Positions 1 through 8,380 of a stretch of DNA of 64,000 bases are shown here, in pieces. The notes beneath the pieces are model-generated. The model saw only the letters and a list, made by a program, of their open reading frames with translations, had not been told where the DNA came from and did no database searches. Where the stretch lies: NCBI GenBank assembly GCA_964600075.1, contig CAZRIE010000005.1, positions 1 to 64,000 of the forward strand, written 5' to 3'. A program made the translations under genes and the position numbers. Source of the DNA: CAZRIE01 sp964600075. GTDB lineage: Bacteria > Bacteroidota > Bacteroidia > Flavobacteriales > Flavobacteriaceae. Position 1 is the stretch's first letter; each line of letters opens with the position of its first letter.

Positions 1-2
1 AA

Positions 3-638
3 TCAACAAAGAAATTATTTAACATGGCCTATGGCCTTGGAGCATCGGTAGTAATCATCGGTGCATTATTTAAAATCCTACACTGGGAGCTAGGCCCACT
101 TAATGGTGGTGTTCTTCTTGCAATAGGATTGATAACGGAAGCTCTTATTTTTGCGATTAGCGCTTTCGAGCCAGTAGACGATGAATATGATTGGTCTTTA
201 GTATACCCAGAATTGGGCGGTATCGCTTCTAATGGTAGAAGCAATGAAGCTCTTGAGATGAAAGAAGCAGAAGCCTCTTTGTCAGGTAAATTGGATAACC
301 TATTGAAAGAAGCCGGTGTTGACGCTAGCTTGATGGAAAGCCTTGGGTCTAGTATCCGTAATTTCGAAGGCGCCGCTAAAGGTATCGCGCCAACGGTCGA
401 CGCCATGGAGTCTACCAAGAAATACTCTGACGAAATGGTTGAGGCCGCAGCTCAAATGGAGTCTTTGAACAGCTTGTACAAAGTTCAGTTAGAGAGTGCT
501 AGCAAACAAGCTTCTGTTAACGAAGAAGTGGTTCAGAATGCATCTGCCCTTAAAGATCAAATGGAATCTTTGGCAACTAACCTTTCTTCTTTGAACGGCG
601 TTTACGGTGGTATGTTGACTGCAATGACCAGAAACTAA
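3..638 (+). CDS. gldL: Gliding motility / T9SS motor protein GldL (5' partial)
   Basis: GldL is the inner-membrane stator-like subunit that works with GldM as the proton-driven motor of gliding and type IX secretion. The frame is open to the left edge, and the residues before the first ATG at 24 (STKKLFN) look like the family N-terminus, so that ATG is internal and the true start lies outside the window. Two membrane helices follow (MAYGLGASVVIIGALF and GVLLAIGLITEALIF). The second carries the membrane-embedded Glu (LITEALIF) known in the family to matter for energising the motor. A cytoplasmic, coiled-coil-like region rich in MES/LNS repeats fills the rest. It sits 55 bp before gldM in the expected gldLMN order. 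Identification is strong; only the first few residues are missing. Confidence 0.95.
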   Translation, partial: STKKLFNMAYGLGASVVIIGALFKILHWELGPLNGGVLLAIGLITEALIFAISAFEPVDDEYDWSLVYPELGGIASNGRSNEALEMKEAEASLSGKLDNLLKEAGVDASLMESLGSSIRNFEGAAKGIAPTVDAMESTKKYSDEMVEAAAQMESLNSLYKVQLESASKQASVNEEVVQNASALKDQMESLATNLSSLNGVYGGMLTAMTRN

Positions 639-693
639 CTAGATATATTAGTTAACCCCAAATCGAATAATTAATTTAATCTAATTAGAAAAC

Positions 694-2262
694 ATGGCAG
701 GAGGAAAACAAACACCACGTCAGAAGATGATTAACCTAATGTATCTGGTTTTCATCGCAATGTTGGCGTTGAATATGAGTAAGGAAGTGCTATCCGCTTT
801 CGGTCTAATGAACGAAAAGTTGGAAGCTTCCAATGATAAGACGAGTGAGAATAACGTAGCTTTCTTGACTGGTCTTGAGACCAAGGCATCTGAAAATGCC
901 GAAAAATTTGGCCCTTTATTGGAGGATGCCAAAAAAATTAAAGGATTATCCGCTGACTATTTCAATTACCTACAGCAGTTGAAAGAAGATATGATGTCTC
1001 AAGTAGAAGATCCGAAAGACTATCAGGTAATGGATAACGGTGATTATTTAGATCAACGATTCTTTCCTGGTGACAAAGTGTCTGCAGAGGGTGCAGAGTT
1101 TTTAAAACGACTTACTGATTACCGAACCCAAGTTCCTGCTATTTTACCAGAAAGCATGGGAAATGTAAAGGCTTCCGTTAAAACGCGATTTGAAACGGGT
1201 GATGCCAATGGTAAGGTTGAAAAAAGAGACGGTACCAAAGTCGATTGGATGAACTATCATTTTGAGGGCTATCCTTTGGTAGCTTCGTTGACCAAGATAA
1301 CTTCTTTGCAAGCTGATGTAAAAGCAACTGAAGAAGCTGCTTTAAAAGCAATGTTACAAGGTCAGTTGAGTAGCGAGGTCTCCATGACAAACTACACAAC
1401 CTTATTGCAACAAGAGAAGTCTGCTTTTTATGCCGGTGAAAAATTTGCAGGTAGTATTGTTCTGGGCCGTACCGATAACTCTACAAAGCCAGATAGGGCC
1501 GAATTGACTTTAGATGGAAGAAAACTTTCCGAAGGTTCCGATTTTGTTTTTGAAGGTGGTGGCGTAAAACTATTGGTAGGTGCAGGAAACCCTGGTGACC
1601 ATGAAATCAAGGGAGAGCTTATCTTTAAGCAAGATGGCGAAGAGATCGCAGTAGCGGTGTCATCTACTTTTGCAACAATCAGCAAGCCTAATGCTGCCTT
1701 GATTGCTGCTGATAAGATGAATGTTGTTTACCGTGGCGTTGCCAACCCAATGTCTATTTCCATACCAGGTATTCCTGATAATAAAGTAAGCGCATCTGCT
1801 CCTGGGCTTAAGAAAGTTAGTTCCAGTAAGTATGTGATGAACCCAGGTAAGGGTAGAACTGTAAAAATTGTTGCTTCTGGTACATTGCCAGACGGTCAGC
1901 GCATCTCTACACCTGCTGAGTTCAGAATTAAGGATATTCCGCGACCTTCCGGTTCTGTAAGTAAGCAGACCGGTAGTGCAAAAATGCCAAAGTCTAATAT
2001 GGAAATCGCAACTATTGGAGCGATGTTGGAAGACTTCGACTTCGATTTGAACCTAAAAGTTAGTGGATTCAAATTCAAGGTGCCCGGCCAGCCTACGGTG
2101 AGCGTCAAAGGTAATAAGTTGAACGGAATGGCAAAATCAGCTTTAAAAAGAGCTAAAAGAGGTGACGCTGTTCAGATTTTTGATGTTGAAGCGTATATCA
2201 CCAATAACAAAAGTTACAAATTGAAAAAAGTATCTCCGGTTGTTGTGGAGATTACGAACTAA
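694..2262 (+). CDS. gldM: Gliding motility / T9SS protein GldM
   Basis: GldM pairs with GldL in the inner membrane and reaches across the periplasm to the GldK/GldN ring, transmitting motor force. The 522-residue length is normal for the family. The N-terminus (MAGGKQTPRQKMINLMYLVF) is the characteristic opening, with one membrane helix at about residues 15-32 (LMYLVFIAMLALNMSK). A long periplasmic part follows, made of helical bundle and then beta domains. The start is the only ATG consistent with the family opening. It lies between gldL and gldN on the same strand, 59 bp before gldN, and is surely co-transcribed with them. Nothing is missing. Confidence 0.96.
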   Translation: MAGGKQTPRQKMINLMYLVFIAMLALNMSKEVLSAFGLMNEKLEASNDKTSENNVAFLTGLETKASENAEKFGPLLEDAKKIKGLSADYFNYLQQLKEDMMSQVEDPKDYQVMDNGDYLDQRFFPGDKVSAEGAEFLKRLTDYRTQVPAILPESMGNVKASVKTRFETGDANGKVEKRDGTKVDWMNYHFEGYPLVASLTKITSLQADVKATEEAALKAMLQGQLSSEVSMTNYTTLLQQEKSAFYAGEKFAGSIVLGRTDNSTKPDRAELTLDGRKLSEGSDFVFEGGGVKLLVGAGNPGDHEIKGELIFKQDGEEIAVAVSSTFATISKPNAALIAADKMNVVYRGVANPMSISIPGIPDNKVSASAPGLKKVSSSKYVMNPGKGRTVKIVASGTLPDGQRISTPAEFRIKDIPRPSGSVSKQTGSAKMPKSNMEIATIGAMLEDFDFDLNLKVSGFKFKVPGQPTVSVKGNKLNGMAKSALKRAKRGDAVQIFDVEAYITNNKSYKLKKVSPVVVEITN

Positions 2263-2321
2263 TAACAAGTGAAGCACTGGGCAGCTGAAAAGTTGCTCAG
2301 TACTATTTAAATTGTAAAAGC

Positions 2322-3224
2322 ATGAATTGGAAGAATGTTTTAGTAGTCGGAGCAGTAACCTTGTTGCCCGTTTCCATGATGGCCCAAGCGAACATATTGA
2401 ACGCTAAAAAGCCTGAGGAAATCGGCGTGAAGACAGAGGCGCAGATAGCCCTTGACAATGATGCTCCCCTAGAGTACGGTTATGTTGATGATCGAGACAT
2501 CCTTTGGTCTAAGACCGTGTGGGAAGTTATCGATCTTGACGAAAGGGTCAACTTTCCTTTATATTATCCTACCGATACCATCGATATCGGTAATGACAGA
2601 AGATCGTTGTACGATGTGCTGCTAAAGAACATTAAAAAAGGAAAGTTAAAAGATGTTTACGCTGATTCGTATTTTACCGACAAGCGTAAGTTCGGTGATC
2701 TTACCGCTACCCTACAGAAAGTCGACACCACTGATTACGGTTACGAGCAGATCAATGCGGGCGAAGAATTGTCTCCCGAATATGTGATGCGTAGAAATCT
2801 AACTGCTGCCGATATAGAAGAATACCGTATCAAAGGCATGTGGTATTTTGATAAGCGTCAAGGAGAATTGAAATACCGGCTATTGGGTATTGCCCCAGTT
2901 GCACCGGACGTTAATTTTATCGATGACGAATCTATGGATCCTGCAGATGCCAAAGTGGAATTGTTTTGGGTATGGTACCCTGACGCTCGGCAGATACTAC
3001 ACGAAGCCAAAGTATTCAACCAGCGAAATTCAGCGCAACCAATTTCCTTTGATATGTTGTTGAATTCAAGAAGGTTCAATGGTGTTATATATCGCGAAGA
3101 TAATGTGCATGGCGATCGTAAGGTCAATGATTATATTGCTGATAATGCCTTGTTCCAGTTGTTGGAGGCCAACAGAATTCAAGAGGTCATTCGAGATCGC
3201 GAACAGGATATGTGGGCGTATTAA
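2322..3224 (+). CDS. gldN: Gliding motility / T9SS protein GldN
   Basis: GldN is a periplasmic partner of the lipoprotein GldK, forming the ring under the outer membrane in type IX secretion. The protein has 300 residues. It begins with a signal peptide (MNWKNVLVVGAVTLLPVSMMAQ, cut after about residue 21) followed by the soluble family domain. Recognisable features include the Trp-rich stretch VELFWVWYPDARQILHEAKVFN and the C-terminal IQEVIRDREQDMW. It is the last gene of the gld operon and is followed by a strong factor-independent terminator about 115 bp downstream. Identification rests on gene order plus sequence recognition. Confidence 0.95.
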   Translation: MNWKNVLVVGAVTLLPVSMMAQANILNAKKPEEIGVKTEAQIALDNDAPLEYGYVDDRDILWSKTVWEVIDLDERVNFPLYYPTDTIDIGNDRRSLYDVLLKNIKKGKLKDVYADSYFTDKRKFGDLTATLQKVDTTDYGYEQINAGEELSPEYVMRRNLTAADIEEYRIKGMWYFDKRQGELKYRLLGIAPVAPDVNFIDDESMDPADAKVELFWVWYPDARQILHEAKVFNQRNSAQPISFDMLLNSRRFNGVIYREDNVHGDRKVNDYIADNALFQLLEANRIQEVIRDREQDMWAY

Positions 3225-3340
3225 TGAAACCCAACTTTGAAAGTCGAGTAGCGGCATATCAAAGTTGGTGGTTGAATTAATCCCGCTACAGAGCGGGACT
3301 TCGCTAAATAAATTTTAGAATATTCCAATTCAATAATATA

Positions 3341-3374
3341 AAAACGCCCTGACAGCAATGTTAGGGCGTTTTTT
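3341..3374 (+). terminator. Factor-independent terminator of the gldLMN operon
   Basis: AAAACGCCCTGACA (3341-3354) pairs with TGTTAGGGCGTTTT (3359-3372) around the loop GCAA, with a single G-T wobble, and ends in six T. This is a 14-bp stem directly downstream of gldN. Confidence 0.9.
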
Positions 3375-3520
3375 GTTCCCCATTTGCAACGCCAAATCAC
3401 GCATCGTGCTTTTGGCGCGGTAATTCGTTGAATACCTGTTATAAGTACTGTTAATGACGAGAAGCCTTTTTACAGCAAAGTATTAGATTGCCACGTTGCA
3501 ACTGCCCTTGGCAGGCAAAG

Positions 3521-3550
3521 TTCGTAATTACTGCCAGATTCATACCTTTG
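3521..3550 (+). promoter_or_regulatory. Putative promoter of the FAD oxidoreductase gene
   Basis: TACCTTTG at 3543-3550 matches the Bacteroidota -7 consensus TAnnTTTG exactly. A TTCG (3521-3524) stands 18 nt upstream as a one-mismatch -33 TTTG. The -7 box ends only 4 nt before the ATG at 3555, so transcription would start at or very near the start codon, giving a leaderless or nearly leaderless mRNA. Confidence 0.4.
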
Positions 3551-3554
3551 CCCA

Positions 3555-4619
3555 ATGACAGATTACCTAATCGTAGGTCTCGGCTTGGCAGGCCTATCTT
3601 TTTGTGAGCAACTGGAAAAGAATAACAGGTCGTTCAAGGTTATCAGTGATAGTTCACAGACATCGTCTTTAGTCGCCGGTGGACTTTATAACCCCGTTAT
3701 CTTGAAACGTTTTACTTTGGCTTGGAAGGCTAACGAGCAGCTTAAAATGGCTATGCCCTTCTATGCCAATTTAGAAAAAAAGTTAAATGAAAAATTGGAT
3801 TATAAACTTCCCGTTTTTCGTCGTTTTAATTCAGTGGAAGAACAGAACCTATGGTTCGAGGCTTCGGATAAAAAGGGGCTGGATAAATTTCTTTCTACCA
3901 AAATCCATCCGAATAGAAATCAAAATATTGATGCCCCCTTCGGATATGGTGAAGTATTGCATACGGGCCGCATAGACACCAAGAAACTGATAACTTCATA
4001 TAGAAAATTTCTCCTAGACAAAAGATCGCTTTTGGTGGAAACACTTGATTTCGATGATTTAGAGGTAAAAGAAGGTTATGTGGAATACAAATCCTTAAAG
4101 GCCAAACACATTGTTTTTGCCGAAGGTTTTGGGTTAGCCGCTAATCCCTATTTCAACTACTTACCGTTGGTAGGCTCAAAAGGTGAATATCTGTTCATTA
4201 AAGCTTCGGGTCTAAAGGAAGAAAAGGCAATCAAATCTTCCCTATTTATTATTCCCGAAGGGCAAGATATTTATAGGATAGGTGCCAACTATGAGCGAAA
4301 TGATAAGACCAATATGCCTACCAATGAAGCCCGTGAAGAATTGTTGAAGAAATTCAATACAGTTATTAGATGTGAATATGAGGTCGTAAATCATGTAGCG
4401 GGAGTACGGCCAACGGTGGTAGATAGAAAGCCTTTGATCGGTCTACACCCCGAACATCAAAATCTTTATGTTTTGAACGGATTTGGGTCTAGGGGGGTTA
4501 TGATTGCACCTTATATTTCAGCACAATTATACCATCACATTGAAAATGGCAAAGTTCTCGATAAGGAAATCGATATCGCCCGTTTTAGAGGTAAATACTT
4601 TAGGGGGAGGTCTTTGTAG
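3555..4619 (+). CDS. DAO-family FAD-dependent oxidoreductase
   Basis: This is a 354-residue flavoprotein of the D-amino-acid/glycine oxidase (DAO) superfamily. An N-terminal Rossmann motif (YLIVGLGLAGLSFCEQLE, GxGxxG at about residues 8-13) binds FAD. The segment SLVAGGLYNPVILKR and the C-terminal NLYVLNGFGSRGVMIAPY, where the glycine-rich loop closes over FAD, are typical of the superfamily. There is no signal peptide, so it is cytoplasmic. The substrate cannot be told from sequence; an amine or amino acid is likely. Its stop overlaps the 3' end of the convergent DUF983 gene by 20 bp. The GxGxxG motif begins within the first ten residues, which supports this ATG as the start. Confidence 0.8.
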   Translation: MTDYLIVGLGLAGLSFCEQLEKNNRSFKVISDSSQTSSLVAGGLYNPVILKRFTLAWKANEQLKMAMPFYANLEKKLNEKLDYKLPVFRRFNSVEEQNLWFEASDKKGLDKFLSTKIHPNRNQNIDAPFGYGEVLHTGRIDTKKLITSYRKFLLDKRSLLVETLDFDDLEVKEGYVEYKSLKAKHIVFAEGFGLAANPYFNYLPLVGSKGEYLFIKASGLKEEKAIKSSLFIIPEGQDIYRIGANYERNDKTNMPTNEAREELLKKFNTVIRCEYEVVNHVAGVRPTVVDRKPLIGLHPEHQNLYVLNGFGSRGVMIAPYISAQLYHHIENGKVLDKEIDIARFRGKYFRGRSL

Positions 4620-4989
4620 CGTTCGAATCGTATTTCACGAAAAAATTGATCCAAATATTTCGCGACAGACGAATGATTACGGGCATAAAAATGACCATGG
4701 TAGCAACAATGGCAATAAAGGTGCTAATGAGTGAAGCTTCGACAAAAAGAAATGTGATCACAAACGCAAAAACCGCAAAAGCAATACCCACTCCATAACT
4801 CACGTACATAGCCCCATAAAAAAATGAAGGTTCCATTTTATATTTAAGTCTACAATGGGAACAACGTTCATTCATATTAAAAAGTTGACCCAAACTATAG
4901 GGGTTGCCGACAACATACATGCTTTCTTCATGGCATTTGGGGCAACTTCCTGTTAAAATGCTGTATAGTTTGTTTCCTTTTTTTAACAT
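4600..4989 (-). CDS. DUF983 family small membrane protein
   Basis: A 129-residue protein of the DUF983 family, common in Bacteroidota and Alphaproteobacteria and of unknown function. It has two zinc-ribbon-like pairs near the N-terminus (CPKCHEE and CSHCRLKYKMEP), then two membrane helices (about residues 58-80 and 85-107). I chose the ATG at 4989 (MLKKGNKLYS). A longer frame starts at a TTG that falls inside a good -7 box (TACCTTTG, 5005-5012), so that TTG would not be inside the mRNA body. It converges on the FAD oxidoreductase gene and their 3' ends overlap by 20 bp. Confidence 0.8.
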   Translation of the reverse strand: MLKKGNKLYSILTGSCPKCHEESMYVVGNPYSLGQLFNMNERCSHCRLKYKMEPSFFYGAMYVSYGVGIAFAVFAFVITFLFVEASLISTFIAIVATMVIFMPVIIRLSRNIWINFFVKYDSNATKTSP

Positions 4990-5004
4990 TTGCAAAACTT
5001 TTGA

Positions 5005-5012
5005 CAAAGGTA
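5005..5012 (-). promoter_or_regulatory. Putative -7 box of the DUF983 gene
   Basis: Read on the minus strand this is TACCTTTG, an exact TAnnTTTG match that ends 15 nt before the ATG at 4989. No convincing -33 element lies at the normal distance, so this is a weak call. Confidence 0.35.
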
Positions 5013-5064
5013 CGTATTATGGGTATTTTTGTCTGTAACAAATATTGCTATTGATACGTTTCAA

Positions 5065-5136
5065 GTTTCTATTATTTCGGGTTCCTAGTTTTGGCAACCT
5101 CAAACTAGAAACTATAGAAACCAGAAACCAGAAACC
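5065..5136 (+). promoter_or_regulatory. Leader hairpin and AGAAACC repeats before the ABC-F gene
   Basis: Two nested inverted repeats form one long interrupted stem: GTTTCTAT (5065-5072) with ATAGAAAC (5114-5121), and inside it CTAGTTT (5085-5091) with AAACTAG (5102-5108). Three tandem copies of the heptamer AGAAACC occupy 5116-5136 and overlap the outer right arm. The start codon follows 6 nt later. An attenuator-like role is inference only. Confidence 0.35.
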
Positions 5137-5142
5137 AAAACT

Positions 5143-7056
5143 ATGTTGAACATACATAATCTTTCTGTATCCTTCGGGGGCGAATATCTATTCCAAGAAA
5201 TTTCCTTTCGTCTAAACGGGGGTGATCGCGTCGGCCTTATCGGAAAGAACGGGGCTGGGAAATCTACACTTTTGAAGTTATTGTCGAAGGACATGCCTTT
5301 GGATACGGGAACGATTGCCATGGAAAAGAACATCAAGATCGGTTTTCTTCGACAGGATATCGATTTTGAGCAAGGCCGAACTGTTTTGGATGAGGCTTAT
5401 CAGGCTTTCGAAGAAATAAAGGATCTAGAATCTCAACTAGACCATATTAACAATCAACTGGCGGAACGCACCGATTACGAGAGCGAAGGTTATAATCAGC
5501 TAATCATAGACCTTAGCGATATTACGCACCGTTATGAGATTTTGGGCGGTTACAATTACCAAGGCGATACCGAAAAGATTCTTTTAGGGCTAGGTTTCAA
5601 ACGTGAAGATTTCGACAAAAAGACCGATACTTTTTCAGGGGGCTGGCGTATGCGTATCGAATTGGCAAAACTGTTGCTACAGAGCAACGATGTACTTTTG
5701 CTTGATGAGCCTACCAACCACCTTGACATTGAGTCTATCATTTGGTTAGAGCAGTTCTTGAAAAGCTATACCGGTGCCGTGGTCATCGTATCGCACGATA
5801 AGATGTTTTTAGATAATGTGACCAATCGTACCATTGAGATTTCTTTAGGCCGCATCTACGACTACAACAAACCCTATTCAAAATTTTTAAAACTACGGGG
5901 CGAAATAAAAGAACAACAGCTGAACGCCCAGAAAAATCAAGAAAAAGAAATTCAGCAGGCCGAACGTCTCATTGAGAAGTTCAGGGCAAAGAGCACAAAG
6001 GCTTCAATGGCGCAGTCATTGATTAAGAAGCTTGACAAGATGGAACGTATCGAAGTAGATCAAGACGATAATGCGGTTATGAACCTTCGTTTTCCGATCT
6101 CCATAACTCCTGGTAAGGTGGTTGCAGAGATAGATCATCTTTCAAAGAGTTACGGTGAGAACGCGGTTTTAAAAGACATCAATCTCTTGTTGGAGCGTGA
6201 CAGTAAAACTGCCTTTGTAGGGCAGAACGGCCAGGGCAAGTCTACATTGGCCAAAATTATGGTCGGAGAACTAGACCATACCGGCAAGATGAAATTGGGG
6301 CACAACGTGCAGATCGGATATTTTGCCCAGAACCAAGCTGAATATCTCGACGGGAAGAAGACCGTTCTAGATACGATGATCGATGCCGCCAATGAAAAGA
6401 ACAGGAGTAAGGTTAGAGACGTGTTAGGTTCTTTTTTGTTTCGGGGAGATGAGGTGGAAAAATATGTAAAGGTGCTTTCAGGGGGTGAACGAAACCGATT
6501 GGCCCTCGCTAAAATGTTGTTACAGCCATTCAACGTGCTGGTCATGGATGAACCGACGAACCATTTGGATATACAATCGAAAAATGTCTTAAAGCAAGCC
6601 TTGCGGAATTTTAATGGCACTTTAGTAGTAGTTTCCCATGACAGGGATTTTCTTCAAGGGCTTACCAATAAAGTCTATGAATTCAAGGATAGAAAAATCA
6701 AAGAGTATCTCGGCGACATTAATTTCTATCTTGAACAGCGAAAGGCCGATGATTTTCGGGCCATTGAAAAAAAACAAGAAGCCGCGAAGAAAACTGCCCC
6801 GAAATCGAACGCGAACGATTTTAAAGACCAGAAAAGGCTAAAATCACTTAAAAACCGGATTAGTTCTGTCGAAAGCGATATTTCAAGTCTAGAAAAAGAG
6901 CTTGCAGATATAGACCATACTTTGCTAATGGACTATGACGCCACTATTGCCAAAACTGGGTTCTTTGACGGTTATCAAAAAAAGAAAAAAGACTTAGAAG
7001 TCTTGATGGAACGATGGGAAGAACTTACGGTCAAACTTGATAAAATTGGTGCTTAG
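5143..7056 (+). CDS. ABC-F family ATPase (Uup/EttA-like)
   Basis: A 637-residue soluble protein with two ABC cassettes and no membrane domain, the ABC-F layout; family members bind the ribosomal E site or protect ribosomes. Cassette 1 has Walker A GKNGAGKST (about 34-42), signature FSGGWRMRIELAK and Walker B LLLDEPTNHLD. Cassette 2 has GQNGQGKST, LSGGERNRLALAK and VLVMDEPTNHLD. A charged interdomain linker (QEKEIQQAERLIEKFRAK) separates them. A lysine-rich C-terminal coiled coil (about 560-637) resembles the Uup/YfmR type. It is monocistronic and preceded by a hairpin-rich leader. Whether it acts in general translation or drug resistance cannot be decided from sequence. Confidence 0.92.
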   Translation: MLNIHNLSVSFGGEYLFQEISFRLNGGDRVGLIGKNGAGKSTLLKLLSKDMPLDTGTIAMEKNIKIGFLRQDIDFEQGRTVLDEAYQAFEEIKDLESQLDHINNQLAERTDYESEGYNQLIIDLSDITHRYEILGGYNYQGDTEKILLGLGFKREDFDKKTDTFSGGWRMRIELAKLLLQSNDVLLLDEPTNHLDIESIIWLEQFLKSYTGAVVIVSHDKMFLDNVTNRTIEISLGRIYDYNKPYSKFLKLRGEIKEQQLNAQKNQEKEIQQAERLIEKFRAKSTKASMAQSLIKKLDKMERIEVDQDDNAVMNLRFPISITPGKVVAEIDHLSKSYGENAVLKDINLLLERDSKTAFVGQNGQGKSTLAKIMVGELDHTGKMKLGHNVQIGYFAQNQAEYLDGKKTVLDTMIDAANEKNRSKVRDVLGSFLFRGDEVEKYVKVLSGGERNRLALAKMLLQPFNVLVMDEPTNHLDIQSKNVLKQALRNFNGTLVVVSHDRDFLQGLTNKVYEFKDRKIKEYLGDINFYLEQRKADDFRAIEKKQEAAKKTAPKSNANDFKDQKRLKSLKNRISSVESDISSLEKELADIDHTLLMDYDATIAKTGFFDGYQKKKKDLEVLMERWEELTVKLDKIGA

Positions 7057-7229
7057 GTCTCTAAACTGAACAATTCGAATTCACTTCACAACATATTTTT
7101 GGGCTTTCACAACTATATAGCGTACTTCACCGATATATTTTGGTTTTTAGCAGTCATTAAGTGAATTTTGTAGGGTAATTCTCAGTAATACATGCCCAAT
7201 ACGTTACATCAGCAATAAATATCGGCTTT

Positions 7230-8108
7230 ATGAGAAACCTAATATGCTACCTAGTACTTTTAATCCTTCCGGTTCATTCTATCTTTGCCGATGTTCCGGA
7301 AAGTGAGAAAAAAGCACTTATAGAATTCTTTGAGGCAACCCATGGAGTTGGGTGGACGGCTAAATGGGATATAAGTGCCGATGTGTCGAAATGGCACGGC
7401 GTAAAAGTCGTCGCCGATCATGTAGCCGAAATCAATCTTTTTAGGAATAACCTTATTGGAACTATTCCCAAAAGCATCGGAAACCTTAAAAACTTAGTAT
7501 CCCTTAACCTGGCTTTCAATTCACTTACTGGTGAGTTACCTGAAGAAATGGTAGAGTTGACGAAGCTAAGGGTCTTAAAAATCGAAATGAATCGCTTTAA
7601 GGGGGAACTTCCTAAAGGCCTTGGAAATCTAAAAAGTCTAGTAGAATTAGTAGCGTTCAATAATTTTTTGACCGGTAGTATTCCTGAAAGTATTGGGAAG
7701 ATTAGAGGTTTGAAAACCTTGAACCTTTCGAGTAATAGTCTAAAGGGCAGTATTCCAAAATCTGTAGGGAGCCTGGCCTCACTTGAAATTCTGGGTCTCT
7801 TTGAAAATACCTTAGAAGGAAGCATTCCTGCGGAAATGGGCAATTTGGCGAATCTTATAGAACTTGTTTTGGCCAACAATCAGTTGAATGGCGAAGTACC
7901 TGCCGAATTCCGCCAATTGGTAAATCTTGAAGTATTTCAGATTCAAAATAACAAATTCAATTCGGTCAAAAATATAGAGGTAATGCAGACTAGAGAGTTT
8001 TTGGTCTTCGACTACGATAAAGATGATTACAAGGTCGATTTTAAAAATGTTAATTTGAGTAAGACAAGAATGGCAGACACGAAATTTGAAGATGAAGATG
8101 ATGAGTAA
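7230..8108 (+). CDS. Secreted leucine-rich-repeat protein (copy 1)
   Basis: A 292-residue protein with a signal peptide (MRNLICYLVLLILPVHSIFA). An N-terminal cap of the plant-receptor type follows (SEKKALIEFFEATHGVGWTAKWD), then about eight 24-residue repeats of the form LxxLxxLxLxxNxLxGxIP. These repeats form a curved ligand- or protein-binding surface and carry no catalytic residues. The C-terminus is acidic (KFEDEDDE). It is paralogous along its full length to the protein at 8381-9262, which has the same cap, repeat number and C-terminal MADxxFE tail. Its role is unknown; adhesion or cell-surface binding is plausible. It has its own terminator 31 bp after the stop. Confidence 0.8.
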   Translation: MRNLICYLVLLILPVHSIFADVPESEKKALIEFFEATHGVGWTAKWDISADVSKWHGVKVVADHVAEINLFRNNLIGTIPKSIGNLKNLVSLNLAFNSLTGELPEEMVELTKLRVLKIEMNRFKGELPKGLGNLKSLVELVAFNNFLTGSIPESIGKIRGLKTLNLSSNSLKGSIPKSVGSLASLEILGLFENTLEGSIPAEMGNLANLIELVLANNQLNGEVPAEFRQLVNLEVFQIQNNKFNSVKNIEVMQTREFLVFDYDKDDYKVDFKNVNLSKTRMADTKFEDEDDE

Positions 8109-8138
8109 ATTTCCATAATTTATTAGTTAGTTTGGTTG

Positions 8139-8167
8139 AAAGGGATGCAGTTATGCATCCCTTTTTT
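8139..8167 (+). terminator. Terminator of LRR gene copy 1
   Basis: AAAGGGATGCA (8139-8149) pairs perfectly with TGCATCCCTTT (8154-8164) around a GTTA loop and runs into six T. The sequence is nearly the same as that of the terminator after LRR copy 2. Confidence 0.92.
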
Positions 8168-8216
8168 ATGTAAAATAAAGAAATCCAAATAAATTATCAT
8201 AAATCTTGAAAAAATT

Positions 8217-8307
8217 CGTTAAATGGTAATAGTACTTTGCAGAACAGCGACAAAAAGGGTAAAAACCCGTTGAATGGCAGCATTACTATGCAGAACATCG
8301 ATAAAAA
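8217..8307 (+). repeat. Imperfect 40-bp direct repeat between the LRR genes
   Basis: Two 40-bp units (8217-8256 and 8268-8307), 51 bp apart start to start, agree at about 32 positions; the core TGCAGAACA is shared. In one frame, open from the stop at 8207 to the stop at 8331-8333, they translate to LNGNSTLQNSDK and LNGSITMQNIDK. These resemble the LxGxI part of an LRR, but there is no start codon upstream. It may be a decayed gene remnant or a non-coding repeat. Confidence 0.5.
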
Positions 8308-8380
8308 TGAAAAACGGAACGATATGATCTGAAATTTAAATAGTAACGAAAGTAACCCCAAAACCTAAATCTTAATAACC

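Larger units (their letters stand above)
3225..3554. other. 330-bp intergenic region after gldN
   Basis: No gene is seen. Besides the terminator at 3341-3374, it holds a 7-bp hairpin (TCCCGCT, loop ACAG, AGCGGGA; 3281-3298) without a T-run, a longer interrupted hairpin (3390-3417; CGCCAAA pairing with TTTTGGCG around CACG-cat-CGTG), a small CTGCC/GGCAG hairpin (3502-3514), and a promoter-like motif at its right end. The hairpins could be REP-like debris or RNA processing sites. Confidence 0.5.

Noticed and set aside
3281..3417. Hairpins after gldN as a riboswitch
   Set aside because: They are simple stems without the conserved cores of any riboswitch I know, and lie downstream of the operon terminator or just before it.
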